15,796 nucleotides of DNA from Cyanobacteria bacterium UBA11372 (GTDB lineage: Bacteria; Cyanobacteriota; Cyanobacteriia; Cyanobacteriales; Aerosakkonemataceae), in contig DNGG01000684.1 of assembly GCA_003486675.1 (NCBI GenBank), positions 18,830-34,625 on the forward strand, given 5' to 3'. The translations under genes and the position numbers were made by a program. Numbering within the stretch: position 1 is the stretch's first letter; each line of letters opens with the position of its first letter. Positions 7,735-14,838 of the stretch are shown in pieces. The notes under the pieces were generated by a model, which saw nothing but the letters and a program-made list of their open reading frames with translations, did not search any database and had not been told where the DNA came from.

Positions 7735-9728
7735 TCAAACCCATCCACCAACTTCTGAATTCGTCAGCGTCCTTTCTAACTTGATATACTCGCTTTGAGT
7801 CGCCTGTAAAATATGTTTCATCATCACTGGTTCTTTAGCATCGGCTGCATGAAAAGCCGCATTTAAAGCAATGCTGCGAATATTTCCCCCTGCTACGTTC
7901 AACCGTGCCAGCTTGCGAAAATCCAATGCTTCTGTAGGTGTATTCTTAGGAAAGATCCGCTGCCAAATTAGGGCGCGATCGGTAGCGTCCGGTAACGGGA
8001 ATTTAACAACAAAACGGATGCGGCGTAAAAATGCATTATCTAACGAATCTTTCAAGTTAGTTGTTAAAATTGCCAAACCTTGATAAGCTTCCATTCGCTG
8101 TAACAAATAGCTGACTTCTTGGTTGGCATATCTATCCCGACTATCTTTAACTTCAGTCCTCTTGCCAAATAAAGCATCAGCTTCATCAAATAATAGAATC
8201 GCCCCCCAGTTTCCGCCGCATCAAAGATTCGCCGCAGGTTCTTTTCTGTCTCGCCAATATATTTACTAACAACGCTACTCAGGTCAATCCGATAAAGGTC
8301 TAATTTTAATTCATTTGCTAATACTTCTGCTGCCAATGTTTTTCCCGTCCCGGAACTACCCGCAAATAAAGCGTTGATACCTAAACCGCGATAATTTTTC
8401 CCAGCAAATCCCCAATCTTCATAAACATTGGCTCGCTCTTTTACGTGGACAGCAATTTGTTGCAAAATTTTGGATTGCTCTGCTACTAAAATTAAATCGT
8501 CCCAGGTGACTTTTGATTCAATTCGGGTTGCTAAATCATCCAAGCGAGGACGAGCGTTGCTGCGGCAGGTGTTCCACAAAGTTTGTGCAAGGTTATTGGT
8601 ATTGGTAGGAGAAGATGACCGATCTTGGTTGATTTTGTTGCTCGCGATCGCTCCTGCTGTCATAATCGCTGGCATACTCAGGTTAAACTGGGACACCAGA
8701 GTTTCTAATTGTCCGTTTAGTTCCTCTGCGGCGCTTCCCAAGACATCTTGCCAGATGGCGCGCTGTTCGGCTTTAGTGAGTTTGGGGACATCGATGGTGA
8801 ACAGGGGGCGTTGTTTTTGGGGTATGCGATCGCGACTGCTAACGATTAAATTAATACCGATGCCTTCAATAAATAAAGAAATAGCTTGTTCTCTTGCTGG
8901 CTCTTTTAAAGAAACTTCATCGCATTCCAATAACACAATGCTGTTGTTTAAAATAGCTTCCCGTTCTATGCACCGACGCAGATGATAAAGCTGATTTGGC
9001 TCTGAGGGCAGATGGATAGCAGATATCAGATCCAAACTGTAACCCATCAAACTGCTGGCAGCGGCGGCAATGTTGCGCTTATCTACTAAATCTGCACCGC
9101 ATAATTGTACGACAGGTACGATATCTCCAGACCTATTCGAGCTGATGTCTAAGGCTATTTTTTGGTGCGAAGGTGGCAGAAGTTTGTGGTGAGTAGATTC
9201 TAACGGCAATGGGTTGATAATGCCTAATAGTTGTGCATCCACGCACGACTCGCCCAACAGATAATAGAAAACGCGCTGGTTAATTTCGAGACTAGATTCG
9301 AGCCGCGTGGCTCCCTGTTTGATTTCAATCAGTTGCCAAGACAAAAGAGTAGCTGTTGCTTTTGTAGCACCCCAATTAAAGCTGGGGAAAACTGTTTTAG
9401 CTAAACCAAAAGTAGGATAATTTAGTTCTGGATTTCCTTGGACTTTAGCGCATAATAATTTAAAGTTAGGAATAAGTTCCATTGCGACGCAAAGTAGCAG
9501 GATATCGCGCTCAAATAAGGATAATTCAAATATAGCGACTAGCTGTTCTAATGCTGGTGGAGCAGGCATAGTTGCAGCGATCGCCGCGAGTATCGATTCT
9601 GTGGCTGTTTCGGATTGAGCCTCCGCAGGAGCGGCGTGACGCTCCAATAACTGATGCACTTGTTGCGCTGCGTTGACTAGATAGCTATAGTTAAGCTCAT
9701 GCCAGTCATTGTTAGCTGTCCCATTCAT
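7735..9728 (-). CDS. AAA+ ATPase of eCIS type, interrupted by a frameshift
   Basis: Read across one missing base, this is a protein of about 660 residues. An N-terminal helical region (1-200) is followed by a degenerate first ATPase-like module (about 205-330, no proper Walker A; NNSIVLLECDE resembles a Walker B strand). A canonical AAA+ domain follows: Walker A GSSGTGKT at about 455-462, then SKYIGETEKNLRRIFDAAETGG. At this point (8202-8207, a run of six C on the plus strand) the frame shifts and the first ORF reads on in junk to 8064. With one more C the frame continues AILLFDEADALF (Walker B), YLLQRMEAY, ILTTN (sensor 1) and AFLRRIRF (arginine finger), ending at 7735. Two-module AAA+ ATPases of this kind accompany contractile injection systems (Afp15-like), with a proposed role in assembly. 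As written, the product lacks Walker B and is probably inactive. The downstream ORF piece could start at 8106 but would be a fragment. Confidence 0.85.
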
Positions 9729-9804
9729 ATTGATACACTTCTAAACCAATACAGTATTAAACAATACACCGTTACTGATAACTTGCACAAATCGAGGATA
9801 GTTT
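9729..9804. promoter_or_regulatory. Divergent intergenic region with effector ribosome binding site
   Basis: These 76 bp separate the leftward ATPase from the rightward effector and must hold both transcription starts, or the 5' ends of both messages. A clear GAGG (9794-9797) lies seven bases before the effector ATG. A small dyad GTATT-aaac-AATAC (9754-9767) is present. I cannot assign -35 and -10 boxes with confidence. Confidence 0.45.
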
Positions 9805-12800
9805 ATGGTTCACCAAAGAGTACAAAGAGCTTCTAGTTGGAGTCCCACTTTCCAAAAGCGCCCATCTGCCTCGATTTCGCCCGCCAAAACCGTTCAAAGC
9901 CAAACGGCTCCTGCATCGTCGTCACCAGAGGGTACTTACACCTCCCCAGTTCCATCTGATTGGATGCAACAAGACCCGGTGATGAAGAGGATTATGGCAA
10001 ACAACCCGGTGATGAGGAAAATCTTGCAACAGCAATCGGAGCGAGGTAGTGCAACTCTTGGCGACGTTACCACCAATGCTGTCCAACAAGAATCGATACA
10101 ACTAAAGTGTGCAAGTTGTACTGCTGATGATTCAGTTCAACTCCAGGCGAGTGAGTTGCAACTCGACAGTAATCCTGATGCCCAAGACGTTCAACTAGCG
10201 GCGAATGGGGAAAAATCATCCTCGCCATCGATTCAACAGGTAGCCGGGACGGGTTTTAGTGGAAGCTCTACTTCTTTGCCGCATTTAAACCAGATTCAGC
10301 AGTCCTTTGGCGTTGACCTTTCCGGCGTACAAGCATACATTGGTGGGTCGGCGGCGGCGGCTTGCCAACAGATGGGAGCGGCTGCTTATGCTAGTGGGAA
10401 TCAGATTGCGTTTAAAGAGCAACCCTCTCTAGAGTTGGCAGCGCATGAGGCGGCGCATGTGGTGCAGCAAAGGTCAGGGAAGGTACAGCTTGCTGGTGGA
10501 GTTGGGCAAGTGGGGGATCAGTATGAGAATCATGCCAATGCTGTGGCGGCTAAAGTAGGGGCGGGTGAATCTGCTGCGCCTTTGCTTGCAGATTTCTCCG
10601 TTGGGCAAAAGACCAATCAGAATGGGGAAAGACTGCCTCAAGGACAATCGTCAACAGACCAACACACAGTTATTCCGATTCCGGATACAGACTCGCAAGA
10701 CGACCTTGCCTTAAAACAAAGGCAAGCGCAGCGCGCACCCAAACAGAATTCTTTAACAATTCCTCTCGAACCTACAGCTCAAGAACAAGGTGTCATTGTT
10801 GATTTGATTATCGATGGATTTGGCGTCAACATCAGTACAGCTAGGGCAATATTAACCGCTATCCTTGAGGGCAGGAATAGCTTGCCTTGGATGCAAAGTC
10901 GGCAGACCTTCAAAGCCCAAAACGGAACACCTTTTGTGCGAGTTGTTATTAACAGACAGTTACTTCAGCAGTCTAATTCAGTTCCCTTTGTCAATGAAAC
11001 TCCACTTGCTCAAGGAACAGATATTAATATTCTTGGCATTGTCTCCCACGAACAAGGAGTCAACCTTAGAGACAAGCCTCTTTCCGGCGCTCAATCCACT
11101 GTTCTAAGATTGTTGCCGTTCAATACAAAACTTTTTGTTGAAAAAGCACTCCCAGGCGGTTGGTATCAAGTCACCCTGACAACTGGCGAGTATGGCTACG
11201 TTGCCGCATCATACGTGAAAACAAACTTACCCGAACCAGGTGCGAGGCTGCACGCGATTGGTGCAGGTGAAAGCGCTATCGGCATAGCCGAGCAATATTA
11301 CAAACAATACGTACAGTCGGGTCAAGACCTCCGTTACTATGTCAACGTTTTGGTTTATGCTAACTCTGGTGGTGGCATCTATAAACCGAATCCCGAAGCT
11401 TCTTGGGAAGAGACACAAACCCGAGATGGTTTCTTAATTTGGATTCCCAGCGTTGAGTTTGCCAACAGTTTAAAGGGAAAAGTCAGATCTGGGTCAATTA
11501 CCCGCGAGGCTTGGAATCAGGTTAAGAATACAGCTCAAGCGGTGGGAAATTTCGCCGTGGGTGGAGGCGCATTTGTTGCTGGTCTTCTCCAAGGAGCGTT
11601 GGAATCCCTATGGGATATGCTTGTGGGCTTTAAAGACCTGGCTGTGATGGCGTGGGATATATTGAAAAGTCTATTTCAAGGTGAAATCCTCGCCGACGCA
11701 CAAGCGCTATGGAATAGCTTATCAAGACTGAATCTCCAGCAATTAATTGCGGCTGGAATTGATCATTTATCCAACAAATGGAATCAGCCCGATCTGATAA
11801 GTCGCTGGCATTTTCGTGGTTGGTTAAGTGGATATGCGATCGCTGAACTGGTAATGACTTTCTTCAGTGGTGGAATTGCAACGGCGATTAAGGGTCTTGG
11901 TAAGGCTGGAAAGTTATCGCAAATCCTGGCTAGATTTCCTAAAATTGCGAGTTTTGTCGAAAAAGTAAGCAACCTTAAAGGGCCTACGGTTGAAAAGCTA
12001 CGAGATGCTATCAGAGTCAGCGAGCCGCTACTGGTGGCGCGTAATTGGGCCGCAACGGTATTGAAGATTCCGACTGAGATTCTCAAAGATTTGAGTGTGG
12101 AAGCGCTCGAGCGATTGAAAACGCTGCCGCGTTGGGCGTCTGATCGCTTTAGCGAGCTCAATCATGCGGCTATGCGCCGGGTTTTGGGGTGTGCTTCGCC
12201 TTGTAAGGTTAATCCACAAGCAATTTTGAGCTACTTAAGGGATCTCGCGGTTAGGGGAGCTACAGGAGCAAGAAAATTGTCGTCGGTAAATGATGTCCTC
12301 AACGCCTTGCCCCAGGGGATAAACACAACTGATCTTTTGCCAAAACTTCAGCGAGGGTCGATGATGGAGGCTATCAGAAGGGCTCAACTCACAGACCTCG
12401 ACTTTCAGAAGCTCGCTGATTTTATCAAAGATCCCACGAATGCGACAGCTCGGAACGTGAAGGAAACATTCACTGCTTATTTGAACGCTGTGGTTCCCTC
12501 TAAAATCGGACCTGACATTAACAAGTTTAACGAGATCGCTGAAGCTATAGTGAAAGCCGATGCTAGGCAGGGTTCACCACTGAAGGGTGCAATGTTTGAG
12601 AACTTTGTTCGACTGTACATTCCCGGTCTTGAAAACTTGCAAAAAGCTTGGATTCCCATACCTGGCAGGCAGCCAAAAAGGCTGGATGGTTTCATTGCCA
12701 ACAGAGGGGAAATATGGGAGATCAAGCACCAGTTCGACAAAGCTGTTCCACAAGACCAGGCGCGGTTTTACAATTCCTATGTCGGCAAACAGATACAGCT

Positions 12801-12969
12801 CGATCCAAATGACTCAACACAAGTAGCAAAAGTAAACTCGCTTAATTACTTATTTCCCAACCGAGAAGCGGCGTTAAAAAGTAAGGAATTGCTTAAAGAT
12901 GGCATCAACGTTTTCTACATAGAACCTTCGGGCGGAACAGTAAACAAAGTTCAGCTATTACCTGAATAA
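9805..12969 (+). CDS. DUF4157 polymorphic toxin, putative eCIS effector with PD-(D/E)xK-like nuclease tail
   Basis: This 1054-residue protein has no signal peptide. Residues 1-150 are low-complexity and Ser/Gln-rich, with a near-duplicated motif (DPVMKRIMA, NPVMRKILQ; 57-75) and a CASC pair (102-105). A DUF4157 domain follows at about 154-250, with the metallopeptidase-like HEAAH at 214-218 and then VVQQ. Next come an SH3-like module (about 405-472; GVNLRDKP, GEYGYVAASYV), a LysM-like module (about 480-548) and hydrophobic helices (about 575-625 and 668-700). A CASPC motif (796-800) precedes a C-terminal domain with E932, D961 and E972-I-K974 in a WEIKHQ strand, the pattern of PD-(D/E)xK nucleases. 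DUF4157 heads many toxins linked to extracellular contractile injection systems, and the adjacent ATPase agrees with that. The DNase assignment is inferred from few residues; another restriction-fold activity is possible. GAGG precedes the start. Confidence 0.9.
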   Translation: MVHQRVQRASSWSPTFQKRPSASISPAKTVQSQTAPASSSPEGTYTSPVPSDWMQQDPVMKRIMANNPVMRKILQQQSERGSATLGDVTTNAVQQESIQLKCASCTADDSVQLQASELQLDSNPDAQDVQLAANGEKSSSPSIQQVAGTGFSGSSTSLPHLNQIQQSFGVDLSGVQAYIGGSAAAACQQMGAAAYASGNQIAFKEQPSLELAAHEAAHVVQQRSGKVQLAGGVGQVGDQYENHANAVAAKVGAGESAAPLLADFSVGQKTNQNGERLPQGQSSTDQHTVIPIPDTDSQDDLALKQRQAQRAPKQNSLTIPLEPTAQEQGVIVDLIIDGFGVNISTARAILTAILEGRNSLPWMQSRQTFKAQNGTPFVRVVINRQLLQQSNSVPFVNETPLAQGTDINILGIVSHEQGVNLRDKPLSGAQSTVLRLLPFNTKLFVEKALPGGWYQVTLTTGEYGYVAASYVKTNLPEPGARLHAIGAGESAIGIAEQYYKQYVQSGQDLRYYVNVLVYANSGGGIYKPNPEASWEETQTRDGFLIWIPSVEFANSLKGKVRSGSITREAWNQVKNTAQAVGNFAVGGGAFVAGLLQGALESLWDMLVGFKDLAVMAWDILKSLFQGEILADAQALWNSLSRLNLQQLIAAGIDHLSNKWNQPDLISRWHFRGWLSGYAIAELVMTFFSGGIATAIKGLGKAGKLSQILARFPKIASFVEKVSNLKGPTVEKLRDAIRVSEPLLVARNWAATVLKIPTEILKDLSVEALERLKTLPRWASDRFSELNHAAMRRVLGCASPCKVNPQAILSYLRDLAVRGATGARKLSSVNDVLNALPQGINTTDLLPKLQRGSMMEAIRRAQLTDLDFQKLADFIKDPTNATARNVKETFTAYLNAVVPSKIGPDINKFNEIAEAIVKADARQGSPLKGAMFENFVRLYIPGLENLQKAWIPIPGRQPKRLDGFIANRGEIWEIKHQFDKAVPQDQARFYNSYVGKQIQLDPNDSTQVAKVNSLNYLFPNREAALKSKELLKDGINVFYIEPSGGTVNKVQLLPE

Positions 12970-13143
12970 GTAGTAACCATTAGTAATACTTATATCTTTC
13001 CTATATAGTTTGAAGTAAGGGAGTTTCAAAAGAGCAAAAACATCTCAAAGCCGAGTTATACTTTTTAGTAACGTAAAAGACTGGCGAAATAGAGTCCGCT
13101 TTTATCCACCCATCTCCAAGTTACCGTCAAACAATAACGAACA
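12970..13143. other. Intergenic gap after the effector
   Basis: This AT-rich 174-bp gap has no ORF, no clear hairpin terminator and no Shine-Dalgarno before the next ATG. The word tagtaa recurs (12971, 12982, 13066). It may hold a separate promoter for the downstream gene, but none can be assigned. Confidence 0.3.
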
Positions 13144-13791
13144 ATGAATCTTAAAAGCGAAACGCAATCAAAACGAAAGTTTTTAGGCTATTTCCTACTT
13201 CTTGGTGGTTCTAGTTCCTGTATCATCATTGACTGGAACTACGGTTCGCTTTGCCTAGATTATGGCATTGATGACCAAATTGTAATTCCGGTAAACTCAG
13301 AGTTAGGTTACGTTCGTGCTGGAATCTGTGTTGATATCGACCTGACATCTGATTCACAAGTTACCAATGATATTGAAATTCCTGTTTATGCTGATTATCA
13401 GGGAGATTTACTTACAAGTATCTCTATTGAAATTGACCTTTGGATATCAGCGGTAGATATAACAAAAGGGCAAGAGCCTACAGTACAAGGAGAAGAGTAT
13501 AAATCCCTAAATAAAACAACTCAGCTTGCTCGAAAGTTAATAGGTTATGTTACCGCTACTGGACATGGAATTATAATTTGTGATATCGATATGATCCGTA
13601 TGTGCGAAAATTATAATGATTATGTTAATAGCCAAATTACAATTCCACCAGATGGCGAAATTATAGGGTTTCGCGTTGGGGTTTTGGCTGAAATCCAACT
13701 AAATGATAAAGAATTTCCCGTCTATGGCGAATATAAAGATGATTCAATTAAGAGAATTACTATTGAAATTGCCGACCCTCCAGAAGCTTGA
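13144..13791 (+). CDS. Tandem-duplicated acidic protein, candidate immunity protein
   Basis: I do not recognise the family. The 215-residue protein has no signal peptide or membrane helix and is rich in Asp and Glu. It consists of two copies of one beta-rich domain. Copy 1 (about 10-100) reads KFLGYF...IIID...QIVIPV...IPVYADYQGDLLTSISIEI; copy 2 (about 130-212) reads KLIGYV...IIICDID...QITIPP...FPVYGEYKDDSIKRITIEI. A hydrophilic linker (101-129) joins them. It lies 174 bp downstream of a nuclease-type effector on the same strand, and decayed copies of the same domain follow it. An acidic, duplicated protein behind a toxin fits an immunity protein, but the sequence shows no direct proof. No clear Shine-Dalgarno precedes the ATG. 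Confidence 0.8.
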   Translation: MNLKSETQSKRKFLGYFLLLGGSSSCIIIDWNYGSLCLDYGIDDQIVIPVNSELGYVRAGICVDIDLTSDSQVTNDIEIPVYADYQGDLLTSISIEIDLWISAVDITKGQEPTVQGEEYKSLNKTTQLARKLIGYVTATGHGIIICDIDMIRMCENYNDYVNSQITIPPDGEIIGFRVGVLAEIQLNDKEFPVYGEYKDDSIKRITIEIADPPEA

Positions 13792-13820
13792 ACCGCTAAA
13801 TAAGCAATTAGGTACTAAAT

Positions 13821-14015
13821 GTCTATGGCGAATATGAAGGTGAGTTGCTCAAGAGAATCACTATTGAAATTGCCAATGCTAATTGATGGAACGAGAAATT
13901 CAATTCAAGAGCCGTTGAGCAAGAAACCGTAGTGCAAAAAAAAGATTTTGGGCTACTAAAAATCAAGGCTAAAGCCGATGAAACTGGAGCAGTCATCATT
14001 GACCTGTATTTGTAA
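13821..14015 (+). pseudogene. Remnant of a third (and possibly fourth) copy of the duplicated domain
   Basis: Starting at 13821 the DNA encodes VYGEYEGELLKRITIEIANAN and a stop (13884-13886). This matches the end of copy 2 in the upstream gene (VYGEYKDDSIKRITIEIA) closely at both DNA and protein level, but no start codon or front half is present. The same frame continues after the stop with EQETVVQ, resembling the inter-domain linker GQEPTVQ, and then GAVIIDLYL before a second stop at 14013. The first part is a clear gene fragment. The second part is a weaker match and overlaps the start of the next gene. Confidence 0.65.
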
Positions 14016-14814
14016 TACTTGGGTTATGCCCAAAAGCCAAACACAAATCCCGAGCATCTCTTTTTTTGGAGCTTTAGGATCTGAAACCTCAATTGAAAAA
14101 GATATTTGTTTTATTCGCTGGCGCAGTGAGGAACTCATTAGCCTTGTCAAAGGTGGTAAAGGAATTGTTCTCGATCTCCGACAAGTTGCGTTTGACACAA
14201 GTGTAGAGTTAGACGTGGTGCCACCAGTAATCCGAAACAGGCAAGAACCAGTGCGCGTTGTGGTGCGTACCGAAGTATGCGATATTGTTAAGGGTTCATT
14301 CTTTCCCAATGAGATAGCAACTGATTATGAAAGCGTGTTTTCTGACCTAGCTTTTGAGTTAAAAAATTACAGATTGGACAAAGGTCGCCAGATGCAGCAA
14401 AGACAACAACTCCACCCTCAACTGACACCTATATCTTTGGATATTAGTTCAATCAACTTTGAGTGTTACACTTGGCGCTATGAGCAAGACTCTTCAGACT
14501 CAGCGTATGTCGTATTTCGAGGGCAGTATCGATACGGTTCTGCGGGTGCGGACGATGCTCTTTTCATCAAATGGCGACTAAATCAGTTCTGTGATGCCAT
14601 AGAACCCAATCGATTGATTGTTGATTTGCGAGAATTGGACTACCAGTGGGGAGACGACTTGAGTCTTTACCCCTTTCGTTTTCTCGACCCAGAAAGTAAT
14701 ATTCGCTTCATACTCACTCCTCAACAAGTCTCCTACTACGAAAGCACTATCTATCCATCAAACATTTATACGGATGAGGTATCAGCTTTAAGTGACTTAG
14801 GCTGTTGGCTATAG
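13978..14814 (+). CDS. Second internally duplicated protein, unknown function
   Basis: I do not recognise the family. The 278-residue soluble protein is two copies of one domain. Copy 1 (about 3-127) has C.TW at 12-15, FIRWR 45-49, VLDLR 64-68 and a final SVFSDL. Copy 2 (about 154-278) has C.TW at 163-166, FIKWR 196-200, IVDLR 214-218 and ALSDL. The offset is 150-151 residues throughout. The distance from TW to the end of FIxWR is identical (36 residues) in both copies. The first residues after the Met (LEQSSLTCICNTW) align without gap to LDISSINFECYTW, which supports the ATG at 13978 over the one at 14026. A Gln-rich linker (about 132-150) separates the copies. It follows the candidate immunity gene and its remnant, so it may be another immunity or effector-associated protein; that is inference. 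Confidence 0.8.
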   Translation: MKLEQSSLTCICNTWVMPKSQTQIPSISFFGALGSETSIEKDICFIRWRSEELISLVKGGKGIVLDLRQVAFDTSVELDVVPPVIRNRQEPVRVVVRTEVCDIVKGSFFPNEIATDYESVFSDLAFELKNYRLDKGRQMQQRQQLHPQLTPISLDISSINFECYTWRYEQDSSDSAYVVFRGQYRYGSAGADDALFIKWRLNQFCDAIEPNRLIVDLRELDYQWGDDLSLYPFRFLDPESNIRFILTPQQVSYYESTIYPSNIYTDEVSALSDLGCWL

Positions 14815-14838
14815 CTAGAGGCAGAATTGAAGACGCAG

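Noticed and set aside
7569..7751. 60-residue minus-strand ORF encoding GFVPQPNLQ repeats
   Set aside because: It is a translation of the three dispersed hairpin repeats and has no independent coding support.
8195..8215. Programmed -1 ribosomal frameshift in the ATPase
   Set aside because: The run U GGG GGG C is not a standard X XXY YYZ slippery heptamer and no clear downstream pseudoknot was seen; contraction of a G-run or sequencing error is simpler.
8428..8985. 185-residue plus-strand ORF
   Set aside because: It lies opposite the well-supported ATPase frame and shows no domain pattern.
13932..14015. Small GTG-initiated ORF of 27 codons
   Set aside because: It is better explained as the in-frame remains of the duplicated domain array, and it overlaps the supported start of the next gene.
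14026..14814. Later ATG as start of the 278-residue protein
   Set aside because: The residues before it align without gaps to the second internal copy, so they are coding and the 13978 start is preferred.
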